Positions 41,948 to 50,510 of a stretch of 64,000 nucleotides of DNA are shown here, one piece after another. This stretch comes from Tissierella sp. Yu-01 (lineage in GTDB: Bacteria > Bacillota > Clostridia > Tissierellales > Tissierellaceae), in NCBI RefSeq assembly GCF_029537395.1, contig NZ_CP120677.1, forward strand, positions 1,302,001 through 1,366,000, given 5' to 3'. The notes under the pieces were generated by a model that did not search any database, was not told the DNA's origin, and saw only the letters and a program-made list of their open reading frames with translations. The position numbers and the translations under genes were made by a program. Each line of letters opens with the position of its first letter. The stretch's first letter is position 1.

Positions 41948-43810
41948 TTGATATTAAGTGTTGAGCAAGAAAATGCAATTAATCATATTGATGGACCCGC
42001 TCTTGTTCTTGCGGTACCTGGTGCTGGAAAAACAACAGTACTAATAAATAGAACAAAAAATTTAATAGATACACATGGTGTAAGTCCTGAAAGAATTCTA
42101 TCTATTACATTTAGTAAAGCCTCAGCTTTAGACATGAAAAATAGATTTACTAGAAGTTTTCCAGAGTATGATACTTCTTTAGTCAAATTTTCAACTATCC
42201 ATGCATTTTGTTTTGGTCTTATTAGAGAATACTCCTATATTAACAATGTACAATATAAATTAATAGAGAACGATGATAATACATTGAATAAGTATAATTT
42301 ATTAAAGCAAATTCATTTAGAATTGAATAAAGAATATATTACAGAAGAGAAACTTGAATCATTATTAAATTCAATAGGCTATATTAAGAATATGATGATA
42401 ACACCAGAGGAATATATGAAAAGTAGTAAAGTTGACATAGCTAACTTTATTGATATATATAGTATTTATGAATCCTACAAAAGAAAAAACCTGTTGTTAG
42501 ATTTTGACGATATGCTAACTATTTCCTTGGAAATATTGTCTAAAAATAAATCTCTATTACATAAATATAGGCATAAATATGATTATTTTCAGCTTGATGA
42601 AGGACAAGATACTTCCAAGATACAACTGACAATTATAAAGTTGCTTGCAAGTCCTAAAAATAATTTGTTTATAGTAGCTGATGATGATCAGTCAATTTAT
42701 GGGTTTAGAGGAGCATTCCCAAAAGGACTATTGGAATTTACAAAAGAGTATAAAAATGGAAAACTATATTATATGGAGAAAAACTATCGTTCAAGTAAAA
42801 ATATTGTATCAATATGTAATAAATTTATAAAGACAAATAAATTTAGATACAGTAAGGAGATATCAACTGATAATGGATATCTGGAACCAATAAATATTGT
42901 AAAAGTAAAAACTGTATCAGATCAATATAAATTTCTTTTAGAGGATCTTAAGAAACATAATCTAGCTAATTCATGTATTTTATATAGAAATAATCTTTCC
43001 TCTGTAGGACTAATGGAGATCCTAGAAAAGAATAATATCAATTTCTATATGAGAGATTCTAAACTAAGATTTTTTAATCATTGGATGATACAGGATATAA
43101 CTAACTTTATGAATTTTTCATATGATACATCGAATATGGAAATATATGAAACTCTTTATTATAAAGCAAAAGGCTATATAGCTAAGAAACATATAAATTA
43201 TGCTAAAACCCTGGATTACAGAAGTTCTGTTTTCGATAGGATAATGGAGTATCCTGGATTAAGCGAGTATTATAAAAGAACCTTAAGAGAGTTAAAGTTG
43301 GATTTCAAAAAATTATCTAAGCTAAAACCCTATGAATCCATTCTTTATATTGAAAATGACCTTGAATATAGTAATTATCTCAGAGAGAATTCTATGAAAT
43401 TTGGATATACCTATGAGAATCTAATGAATATTTTATTTTACTTAAAATTAATAGCAAAATCCACTGTAGATTTGTCTGACTTTATTGGAAGATTAAATCA
43501 CTTACAGTATTTAAGTACAAATTCAAAAGATAATAAAGATACTATAACACTGTCAACAATCCATTCGGCTAAGGGTCTTGAATACGAAAACGTATATATA
43601 GTTGACTTAGTTGATGGCGACTTTCCAAATATATCTAGCATTGAGGCATTTGAAAAGGATAATGTAGAACCCCTTGAAGAAGAAAGAAGATTGTTTTATG
43701 TAGGTATGACAAGGGCAAAAAAGCACTTAACTCTAATAACTACCAAATATATAGGGGAAAAATTATTAGAACCTTCTAGATTTATAACTGAACTACAGCA
43801 GCAAGCCTAA
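41948..43810 (+). CDS. UvrD/Rep-type superfamily 1 DNA helicase
   Basis: ATP-dependent 3'-5' helicase of 620 residues, about 100 shorter than PcrA. TTG start with GGAGGAATT upstream. Motifs in order: Q-motif SVEQENAI, I VPGAGKTT (24-30), Ia ITFSKASALDMKNR, II DEGQD (near 217; PcrA has DEFQD), III ADDDQSIYGFRGA, IV YRSSKNI, V TIHSAKGLEYENVYIVDLVDG, VI EERRLFYVGMTRAKKHL. It lacks the usual C-terminal polymerase-binding extension, so it is likely a short paralogue rather than the housekeeping PcrA. Target pathway unknown. Confidence 0.93.
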   Translation: MILSVEQENAINHIDGPALVLAVPGAGKTTVLINRTKNLIDTHGVSPERILSITFSKASALDMKNRFTRSFPEYDTSLVKFSTIHAFCFGLIREYSYINNVQYKLIENDDNTLNKYNLLKQIHLELNKEYITEEKLESLLNSIGYIKNMMITPEEYMKSSKVDIANFIDIYSIYESYKRKNLLLDFDDMLTISLEILSKNKSLLHKYRHKYDYFQLDEGQDTSKIQLTIIKLLASPKNNLFIVADDDQSIYGFRGAFPKGLLEFTKEYKNGKLYYMEKNYRSSKNIVSICNKFIKTNKFRYSKEISTDNGYLEPINIVKVKTVSDQYKFLLEDLKKHNLANSCILYRNNLSSVGLMEILEKNNINFYMRDSKLRFFNHWMIQDITNFMNFSYDTSNMEIYETLYYKAKGYIAKKHINYAKTLDYRSSVFDRIMEYPGLSEYYKRTLRELKLDFKKLSKLKPYESILYIENDLEYSNYLRENSMKFGYTYENLMNILFYLKLIAKSTVDLSDFIGRLNHLQYLSTNSKDNKDTITLSTIHSAKGLEYENVYIVDLVDGDFPNISSIEAFEKDNVEPLEEERRLFYVGMTRAKKHLTLITTKYIGEKLLEPSRFITELQQQA

Positions 43811-43897
43811 AATTCCTATTTTTTATGTATAATTACCATTTTATTAGTAATAATATTAGATGCAGTAGTATTAAAAATAGGAGGATAGGTTTCGGTT

Positions 43898-43987
43898 ATG
43901 GCGAAAAACAAAAATAATAATAACAACAAACAAAAAAATAGTAACAATAACAAACAAAAGAACCAAAACGAAAAAGAAGAAGAATAA
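43898..43987 (+). CDS. 29-residue Asn/Lys/Gln-rich small protein
   Basis: ATG with GGAGG about 12 bases upstream, 29 codons and TAA, then a perfect terminator 7 bases later. The product is low-complexity: MAKNKNNNNN, two KQKN-type units, an acidic end EKEEE. The combination of ribosome site, start, stop and terminator in an 190-base gap supports a genuine gene. Function unknown; similarly composed short proteins occur downstream of genes in clostridia. Confidence 0.6.
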   Translation: MAKNKNNNNNKQKNSNNNKQKNQNEKEEE

Positions 43988-43994
43988 CAACATG

Positions 43995-44024
43995 AGCAAA
44001 GGTCCTCAATTGAGGACCTTTGCT
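43995..44024. terminator. Bidirectional terminator
   Basis: Perfect 15+15-base palindrome AGCAAAGGTCCTCAA and its complement between the small gene and the convergent GerMN gene, whose stop codon it touches. Confidence 0.88.
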
Positions 44025-45087
44025 ATTTGTATTCCTTTATATCTTCTAGATTCACCTTAAAGAACTCGCCTTCACTAAGCTGAAGGTGACCAGATTCATA
44101 TGGTCTGCCTGCAATTGAAATATATACCTCTTCTGTATCAAAGAATTTACCTAAGGTATTGACTAAGCTTCTTAGTATTTCATACTCATATGATGAACCA
44201 GCATTTAACTCTGATAAGAAATTATCCGACAAATCAACCTTCAGTACCCATTCACTTCTATCTAAATTTAGACTATTTAAAGATACATTATCCGGTAGTA
44301 CTTGAGTTAATTGGTCTTCAATTGGATTCTTTAGTTTGTCTTCAATTAATTTCTCTATATTGCTATTGGTTGTATATGCTATCGTATCTTGTACATAAAC
44401 TGTTTGAGAATTATCCTTTAGAGGATAAAATAATTCTATATTCTGTTCCAGCTCAGTCTCTTTTAAATCTTTTAACATAGTTTTCACTTCATATTCACCG
44501 TCATTATAGATTCGTGCAACTAAACCTACACCTTTAGCATAATATTCTTTTTGTTGTCTTCCTTCATCAAATGATGTTGTCACTTCTAATGCATTAAAAG
44601 ACTTATAAGGAGTATCTATTAGTACATCTATACCAGTTATTTCTTTTTCATGTCCATCTAATGTAGCCCATGTATTCCCCAGTTCTAAAGGTTCCATTAA
44701 GATTATTTCTTGTTTGTTAGCTTTAGCATTAAGCATATTCTCAATATGATAGAATTCACCCTCCATATAGATTTCTGATAATGCTCCATCCTTTAACTCA
44801 AGTACTTTTATTATATTTGTACCAGGATTATCAACCTTTACTTGAGCTTTGTTTCCTTCTATAAATTCATAAAAAGTAATCTGCTCTGCATATTCATTTC
44901 CTATCCCTTCGTATTCAAAAAGAGTATTTTCTAGAAAAGGGAAATATTCTGATATAGGAGATAAGACACTGTTACTTGCAATGGCAATCTCTTGGTTTTT
45001 ATCGCTTCCTACACCTTGTGTAGCATTACACCCCACTAAAATAATTGCTAATACTAAAATTGCTATGAATACAAATTGTTTCTTCAT
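44023..45087 (-). CDS. GerMN-domain lipoprotein
   Basis: 354 residues from the ATG at 45085-45087 (GAGGTG 6 bases upstream). Signal peptide with lipobox LVGC (Cys near 20), then a beta-rich domain (about 50-220; FEYEGIGNEYAEQITFYEF, TSFDEGRQQKEYYAKGVGLVARI) and a C-terminal GerMN domain (about 235-345; VYVQDTIAYTTN, LSDNFLSELNAGSSYEYEILRSLVNTL). GerMN proteins are extracytoplasmic; GerM itself acts in sporulation and germination. Here the role is unknown, and no ger genes are near. Confidence 0.85.
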   Translation of the reverse strand: MKKQFVFIAILVLAIILVGCNATQGVGSDKNQEIAIASNSVLSPISEYFPFLENTLFEYEGIGNEYAEQITFYEFIEGNKAQVKVDNPGTNIIKVLELKDGALSEIYMEGEFYHIENMLNAKANKQEIILMEPLELGNTWATLDGHEKEITGIDVLIDTPYKSFNALEVTTSFDEGRQQKEYYAKGVGLVARIYNDGEYEVKTMLKDLKETELEQNIELFYPLKDNSQTVYVQDTIAYTTNSNIEKLIEDKLKNPIEDQLTQVLPDNVSLNSLNLDRSEWVLKVDLSDNFLSELNAGSSYEYEILRSLVNTLGKFFDTEEVYISIAGRPYESGHLQLSEGEFFKVNLEDIKEYK

Positions 45088-45221
45088 TATAATCACCTCT
45101 TAGGGGTTAATTATTGCCCTTTCAATTATTTATATACCTAATGTTTATATATATTATATTATAAATACAGTACTAATAATTTACGAAATAATTACAATGT
45201 GAATGTGATAACAACACACTT

Positions 45222-45239
45222 GAAACCCGAGATCCCTCC
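45222..45239 (+). repeat. Truncated CHPERSEGS-type repeat
   Basis: GAAACCCGAGATCCCTCC matches one arm of the repeat at 59482-59512 and the AACCCGAGAT start of 2681. The second arm is missing; a terminator palindrome follows immediately. Confidence 0.5.
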
Positions 45240-45245
45240 AAAAAC

Positions 45246-45272
45246 AAACCAGCGTACATCGTACACTGGTTT
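45246..45272 (-). terminator. Terminator-like hairpin after the HAD-IB gene
   Basis: AAACCAGCGTAC and GTACACTGGTTT form a 12-base stem with one mismatch and a 3-base loop; it overlaps the stop codon by 2 bases. Confidence 0.65.
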
Positions 45273-45996
45273 AAAGCAGTTCTATTAATGGATTTAATTT
45301 ATAAATTACATTTTTCCTTTCAACTATAATAGTTGCCTTATTTTTAAGAATTTCGTCTTCTCTGATTTCTTCTAACAATTCTCGATTAGGATTTATGGCA
45401 ATAGGATTACCTACCATTTTTAGCATAGAAAAATCTCCTGTAGTATCACCATAAGCATAACTGTTTTCTAAATCAACATCATATTTATCAATTAAATCAT
45501 TTAATTCTCTCAACTTGCTTGTAGAATCCCACATCTTAACAATATTACCTGTAAATCTATTATCTTCATCAACTTCATATAAAGTCCCTCTATATTCTGT
45601 TGCACCATATTTCTCTGCCATTTTGGAAACTAAAAAGTCTGGGCTACCAGAGATAAAAAAGACTTTATGACCTTGATCTTTATGCCATGCAATTTGATTT
45701 CTAGAGTATTTATATATCATATCGCCATTTAATCTAATAACGTGTTCAGCAATATAATCTATAAATGACCTGTCTACTCCCTTTAGTTCCTCTAAATAAA
45801 CTCCTGCAAGTATTTCAAGATATTCTTCAAAGTCACCATATCTTTTCTCCCATTCCAAATATACCTTTTTCACCTTAGTATACCAAACTTCTGGATCAAT
45901 AACTTCAAAGGTTATTAGTTTTTGAAAGTGCTCAATCATCAGTGAATTTCTAAATATTGTTCCATCAATATCAAAAAAAGCTGCTTTTATTTTCAT
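45271..45996 (-). CDS. HAD-IB family hydrolase (SerB-like phosphatase)
   Basis: 241 residues from the ATG at 45994-45996. Motif I AAFFDIDGTIFRNS (nucleophile Asp near 8), motif II FISGSPDFL, Lys in motif III (KMWDSTSKLRELND, near 160), motif IV YGDTTGDFSMLKMVGNPIAINP. Subfamily IB has a helical cap between I and II. Substrate uncertain: phosphoserine, glycerol-phosphate or phosphocholine-type. Monocistronic with terminators on both sides. Confidence 0.9.
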   Translation of the reverse strand: MKIKAAFFDIDGTIFRNSLMIEHFQKLITFEVIDPEVWYTKVKKVYLEWEKRYGDFEEYLEILAGVYLEELKGVDRSFIDYIAEHVIRLNGDMIYKYSRNQIAWHKDQGHKVFFISGSPDFLVSKMAEKYGATEYRGTLYEVDEDNRFTGNIVKMWDSTSKLRELNDLIDKYDVDLENSYAYGDTTGDFSMLKMVGNPIAINPNRELLEEIREDEILKNKATIIVERKNVIYKLNPLIELL

Positions 45997-46068
45997 TTTA
46001 TCACCCAACCTTTATCAGTATAGTATTAATATACCCATTATATAGTAATTAGACCATTAATAAAACAA

Positions 46069-46090
46069 AATCGGCACAAAAGTGCCGATT
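46069..46090 (-). terminator. Terminator after the AI-2E-type permease gene
   Basis: Perfect 9-base stem AATCGGCAC/GTGCCGATT, 4-base loop, then TTTTGTTTTA on the minus strand. Confidence 0.88.
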
Positions 46091-46108
46091 ATTTTACTAT
46101 ATACCTTC

Positions 46109-47152
46109 TTATATCACATTAACTTTTACTAGAATCTTGTATGCGACCAGTAAAGATATGAAATAAATCATACCTATGACGCCACTTACCTTTAGTCCAA
46201 TAAAGATTGCTGCAAGGATAAGAATAGGATGTAAATCAAGAGTAGTTGATACTATTTTGGGTTCAATTATCTGTCTCATTACAGTAACAATAATATATAA
46301 AACAATCAATCCTACTGCTACTAATGTATTACCAATGTAAAAATTATAAGCTATTAAAGGTATGTAGATTATTATAGTTCCCACTATTGGTAGTAAATCA
46401 AGTAAAGCACACATTATGCTTAGAATTAGAGCATAGTTAATTTTTAAAATACTAAAACCAATAAAAGTTTGTACAAAAGTAATGAATACTACAAGCATAT
46501 ATGCTTTTGCATATCCTAATGTCATAGTTATTGCTGATTCAACTATACTTCTCATTTTTGCTTTTCCATCTATAGAGAAAATAGAATAGAAGCTTTTGCT
46601 AAATATACTATAGTCCTTAGATATAAAATAGGTAGCTATGAAAGATATAATAGCTATTAAAAACATTGAAGGTAAGCTAAGTACTATTGAGAGAATTTTA
46701 TTTAAAACTCTGATTCCAATACCTAATGCACCTGTTAATAATCCTTGTAAATAACCATATAACGTACTTACAACCTGAGGATCAATCTGACCTACTAATT
46801 CAGTAATTTCCATAAGAAATCTTTCTATATATAGGGATAATTTATCTATACTTGGAACTTTAGACAATAACAATATGACTTCTGTTGTAGTCTTGTAAAC
46901 TAACAAAGTAATTGCTACACCAAGAATTGCAAAAACAATTGTTGTAGTTATAATTGCTGAAATACCAGGGGAAACTTTCAACTTTTTCTGCAAGTATAAA
47001 TTAGCCTTTTTTGTAGATATGGCAATAATAAATCCAAGGACAAAAGGCAAGGTATATTTTAAAGTGAAGAAGAAAAAAATGAATATCAATGTAAAGACAA
47101 CTAAAAATATTCCGATTTTTTTGAATTTAGCAATGTATATGTTATCTAGCAT
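46109..47152 (-). CDS. AI-2E family membrane transporter
   Basis: 347 residues from the ATG at 47150-47152 (AAGGGGG 6 bases upstream). About eight membrane helices; typical family parts are VLGFIIAISTKKANLYLQKKLK near the start, a long middle extracytoplasmic domain (about 85-180) and the C-terminal ALLDLLPIVGTIIIYIPLIAYNF and RQIIEPKIVSTTLDLHPILILAAIFIGLKVSG. Members include AI-2 exporters and cation antiporters, so substrate cannot be assigned. Confidence 0.9.
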   Translation of the reverse strand: MLDNIYIAKFKKIGIFLVVFTLIFIFFFFTLKYTLPFVLGFIIAISTKKANLYLQKKLKVSPGISAIITTTIVFAILGVAITLLVYKTTTEVILLLSKVPSIDKLSLYIERFLMEITELVGQIDPQVVSTLYGYLQGLLTGALGIGIRVLNKILSIVLSLPSMFLIAIISFIATYFISKDYSIFSKSFYSIFSIDGKAKMRSIVESAITMTLGYAKAYMLVVFITFVQTFIGFSILKINYALILSIMCALLDLLPIVGTIIIYIPLIAYNFYIGNTLVAVGLIVLYIIVTVMRQIIEPKIVSTTLDLHPILILAAIFIGLKVSGVIGMIYFISLLVAYKILVKVNVI

Positions 47153-47425
47153 GTTAACCCCCTTAGTATTTCTTAATTTCCTTAATAAAATAATATCATT
47201 AAAATAGAAATTAACCAACCTTTAATTTAATAAAATAACGCTTGTATAAACTATATAAAAACACGACTATTTTCTCCTAGTATTTTGTATATGTTCTACA
47301 TATTATTTGTTTTAAAAATAAGATATACTTAAATATTTTGATTTACACTTGATTATGATTATTCTATATGTTAAACTAAAAGCCTATTAAATAATTTGTC
47401 CAAATATGACATATGGACGTATTAG

Positions 47426-47500
47426 TTTACCTATATAATTTAGGCAATATGGGCCTTAAGTTTCTACCGAACTCCGTAAATTGTTCGACTATAGAGTAAA
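47426..47500 (+). promoter_or_regulatory. Guanine-class purine riboswitch
   Basis: P1 arms TTTAC-TATA/TATA-GTAAA, J1/2 ATATAATTTAGG, CAATATGGGCC, J2/3 GTTTCTACCGAA, CTCCGTAAATTG and the closing TTCGACTATAG match the purine aptamer. The residue equivalent to position 74 is C (GACTAT), which specifies guanine or hypoxanthine rather than adenine. It lies 96 bases before a purine permease. The rest of the 443-base gap 47153-47595 is AT-rich leader without further recognisable features. Sequence CTCTCTC (47524-47530) could pair with the GGAGGGAG ribosome site (47580-47587). Confidence 0.93.
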
Positions 47501-47595
47501 TACAATTATGTTTTTTGTGTGTGCTCTCTCAATAATTTTCTGACTAAGGTACAAACTCTTATTAGGCTCTAATCAAAATGGAGGGAGTTTTACAC

Positions 47596-49014
47596 ATGGA
47601 AAGATTCTTCAAACTTAGGGAAAATGGCACAAATGTGTCAACAGAAATTCTTGCAGGAGCAACGACTTTCTTCGCAATGTCTTATATCATCTTCGTAAAC
47701 CCTGCTATGTTGTCACAAACTGGCATGCCTTGGGGTGCAGTATTTATTGCAACAATTCTAGCAGCAGTTGTAGGTACTCTTGTTATGGCTTTATTTGCTA
47801 ATGTTCCATATGCTCAAGCACCAGGTATGGGTTTAAATGCATTCTTTACTTATACCGTTGTTTTTGGTTTAGGATTTACATGGCAACAAGCTTTAGCTAT
47901 GGTATTTATTTGTGGTGTTGTTAATATACTTATTACTGTTACAAAACTTCGTAAATCTATAATCAAATCTATTCCTGCTAGTCTTCAAAATGCTATTGGT
48001 GGAGGTATTGGTATTTTCATTTCCTACATTGGCATTAAAAGTGCAGGTCTTTTACAATTTACTTCTGACCCAGGACACAATATAATTCTTGACAGCGGCA
48101 CAGTTATAGCTGATGCAAGTGCCATTCCAGAATTAGTAACCTTAAATAGTGCGCCTGTTCTTCTTTCTATAATCGGAATTATCCTTACAATTGTTTTATT
48201 GATTTTTAAAGTTAGAGGAGCTATATTATTAGGCATTGTTGGCACTACAATTATAGGTATTCCTATGGGAGTTGTAGATTTATCACAAGTTGGTACTACA
48301 GCTAGTGTTGGTCAATCATTTGCTGAATTGGGTACAACAATTGGTGCAGCATTCGGACCAGAGGGATTCGTATCCTTATTTAGTGATCCATCAAAATTAC
48401 CATTAGTATTAATGACAATATTTGCTTTTAGTCTATCAGATACATTTGATACAATAGGCACATTTATCGGGACTGGTCGTAAGAGCGGTATCTTCAGTGA
48501 AGAAGATGAAAAGACAATGGAAACAAGTTCTGGATTTAAATCCAAAATGGATAAAGCACTTTTTGCTGACTCTATTGCAACATCAATAGGTGCTTTATTA
48601 GGTACATCAAATACTACAACATTTGTTGAAAGTGCAGCTGGAATAGGTGCAGGTGGACGTACTGGTTTAACAAGCTTAGTTACTTCTTTACTATTCTTAG
48701 CAAGTATATTCATTTCACCAATAGCTGGAATAGTTCCAGCACAAGCTACGGCTCCAGCGCTAATTATTGTTGGTATAATGATGCTTTCATCATTTACAGA
48801 AATCAATTGGGGAGATTTTGAAGAAGCTGTTCCAGCATTCTTTGCAGCGATATTTATGGGGCTTGCATATAGTATCTCCTATGGAATAGCTGCTGGTTTT
48901 ATATTCTATATAATTGTTAAAGTCTGTAAAGGTCAAGGAAAAGAAGTACATCCAATCCTATATGGTGCATCAGCACTATTCATATTAAACTTTATTTTAT
49001 TGGCTTATCTATAA
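47596..49014 (+). CDS. Guanine/hypoxanthine permease (NCS2, AzgA/PbuG type)
   Basis: Membrane proton-coupled purine-base importer. 472 residues from the ATG at 47596-47598 with GGAGGGAG 8 bases upstream; an earlier ATG lies before that site. About fourteen helices; AzgA-group signatures FKLRENGTNVSTEILAGATTF, FVNPAMLSQTGMP, PGMGLNAFFTYTVVFGLGFTW (near 80-100), ALFADSIATSIGALLGTSNTTTFVESAAGIGAGGRTGL (near 320-358, substrate site). The upstream guanine riboswitch fits its role. Confidence 0.94.
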   Translation: MERFFKLRENGTNVSTEILAGATTFFAMSYIIFVNPAMLSQTGMPWGAVFIATILAAVVGTLVMALFANVPYAQAPGMGLNAFFTYTVVFGLGFTWQQALAMVFICGVVNILITVTKLRKSIIKSIPASLQNAIGGGIGIFISYIGIKSAGLLQFTSDPGHNIILDSGTVIADASAIPELVTLNSAPVLLSIIGIILTIVLLIFKVRGAILLGIVGTTIIGIPMGVVDLSQVGTTASVGQSFAELGTTIGAAFGPEGFVSLFSDPSKLPLVLMTIFAFSLSDTFDTIGTFIGTGRKSGIFSEEDEKTMETSSGFKSKMDKALFADSIATSIGALLGTSNTTTFVESAAGIGAGGRTGLTSLVTSLLFLASIFISPIAGIVPAQATAPALIIVGIMMLSSFTEINWGDFEEAVPAFFAAIFMGLAYSISYGIAAGFIFYIIVKVCKGQGKEVHPILYGASALFILNFILLAYL

Positions 49015-49024
49015 ACAAGCAAAT

Positions 49025-49064
49025 AAAACTCCTCCGATTGTTCATAACAATCAGAGGAGTTTTT
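49025..49064. terminator. Bidirectional terminator between permease and cobalamin operon
   Basis: Arms AAAACTCCTCCGATTGTT and AACAATCAGAGGAGTTTT with one mismatch, a 4-base loop, and A/T runs on both sides; the convergent cbiJ stop is 8 bases away. Confidence 0.9.
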
Positions 49065-49071
49065 AATCCCA

Positions 49072-49791
49072 TCAAATATACCCAAAGATATCTTCCAAAT
49101 TCGAATAGCCTATCTCATCATTTCTTCCGATAACAATAGGTTTAATTCCTAATTCTCTGCAGGCATCCAATTTTTCTATTGTTCCACCTACTTCTCCACT
49201 ATCCTTCATTACACAATAGTCTGCATTGTAGATAGACAACATGGTCTTATTAAAATCCTTAGAAAAAGGACCTAATATGGCTATAATATCTTTCATATGG
49301 ATATTATATTTTCTACAGATTTCTAAGCTTTCAATGGCAGGTAAAATTCTATAAATAAATCTATTGTTGCCTCTTACCTTTTCGAAGTCTCCTATATTTT
49401 TAGACCCTGTAGTAAAAAATATAGTTCCAGAAACTTTAGTAAGATATTCATAGCATTCTCCGTAGGAATTTAGATATATTACATCGTCTTCCTGTACTGT
49501 CTTTTTACGTACATACCTTAGATATTTTATACCTAGCTCTTCACTTATACACCTTGCATTATCAGTCACAATTTTAGCATATGGATGTGAAAGATCTATG
49601 ATAGTGTCAATATCATTATCTTTTGCAAATCTTATCATATCATCCTTATTCAATCTACCAATAATGATATTATCTGAATTTAAAAACTCCTTACCTCCTT
49701 CAGTAGCTATGGTGGCAATATAGTCCCTTCTATTTCCTAATCTATCAATTAGTTCCCTAGCTTCTGTTGTACCACCAATAATCCAAATCAT
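49072..49791 (-). CDS. cbiJ: Cobalt-precorrin-6A reductase
   Basis: NAD(P)H-dependent reduction of cobalt-precorrin-6A in the anaerobic corrin pathway. 239 residues: IWIIGGTTEARELIDRL (dinucleotide-binding start), IDLSHPYAKIVTDNARCIS (near 65-83), IFFTTGSKNIGDFE, and KDSGEVGGTIEKLDACRELGIKPIVIGR at the end. Last gene of the operon; its ATG overlaps the stop of cbiH (ATGA). It is separated from the permease by a bidirectional terminator. Confidence 0.94.
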   Translation of the reverse strand: MIWIIGGTTEARELIDRLGNRRDYIATIATEGGKEFLNSDNIIIGRLNKDDMIRFAKDNDIDTIIDLSHPYAKIVTDNARCISEELGIKYLRYVRKKTVQEDDVIYLNSYGECYEYLTKVSGTIFFTTGSKNIGDFEKVRGNNRFIYRILPAIESLEICRKYNIHMKDIIAILGPFSKDFNKTMLSIYNADYCVMKDSGEVGGTIEKLDACRELGIKPIVIGRNDEIGYSNLEDIFGYI

Positions 49792-50510
49792 TTTATTTCA
49801 TATCCTCTCGGTGTTATAATCTTGTTATTTTTAATATAGGTATTGGAATTGCCTATAATTAATACAGATAGCATATCTACTGAATCGAAGTCAATGTTAT
49901 CTAAGGTAGTAATTTTTATTTGAGTATTTTCTCTACCAGAGTTTCTTACAATGCCAACTGGGGTTTTTCCATTTCTATACTTGGATATAATCTCTATTGC
50001 CCTTTCTAGGTGTGTTTTTCTCCCTCTCGATTTTGGATTGTAAATTGTAAGTACGAAATCGGCTTCAGCAGCTTTGTCCAATCTATTTTCAATTACCTCC
50101 CATGGAGTCAATAAATCACTTAAGCTAATTGATGCATAATCATGCATTATAGGGGAGCCTAATTCAGATGCTGCTGAAAAAGCTGCTGTAACACCAGGGA
50201 TTATTTCAACTTCTACATCCTTTGACAATTCTAAAATAGGACCAGCCATCCCATATAATCCCGCATCTCCTGTACTTACAATTGCAGTATCTTTCCCTGC
50301 TTTAACCTGTTCTATGGCCAATTTACACCTTTCTATCTCACCTTTCATACCTGTAGAGATAAGTTCTTTATTATCTACTAAATCCCCTAGATATTCAATA
50401 TATGGGGTATAACCAACAATAACATCACACCTTTTTAGTACATCTACTGCTTTTAGAGTCATGTTTTCTCGTCCACCTGGACCAATTCCTACTACATATA
50501 ATTTTGCCAT
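49788..50510 (-). CDS. cbiH: Cobalt-precorrin-3B C17-methyltransferase
   Basis: SAM-dependent ring-contraction methyltransferase. 240 residues from the ATG at 50508-50510 (GGAGG 5 bases upstream; the upstream GTG lies within the site). Tetrapyrrole methylase fold: VVGIGPGGRENMTLKA, VIVGYTPYIEYLG, SSGDAGLYGMAGP-like STGDAGLYGMAG (near 85), EIIPGVTAAFSAASELGSPI. Overlaps the end of cbiG by 19 bases. Confidence 0.94.
   Translation of the reverse strand: MAKLYVVGIGPGGRENMTLKAVDVLKRCDVIVGYTPYIEYLGDLVDNKELISTGMKGEIERCKLAIEQVKAGKDTAIVSTGDAGLYGMAGPILELSKDVEVEIIPGVTAAFSAASELGSPIMHDYASISLSDLLTPWEVIENRLDKAAEADFVLTIYNPKSRGRKTHLERAIEIISKYRNGKTPVGIVRNSGRENTQIKITTLDNIDFDSVDMLSVLIIGNSNTYIKNNKIITPRGYEIK

Noticed and set aside
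48312-48806. 164-codon minus-strand open frame opposite the purine permease
   Set aside because: Antisense shadow of a well-conserved gene; no start signals and no family resemblance.
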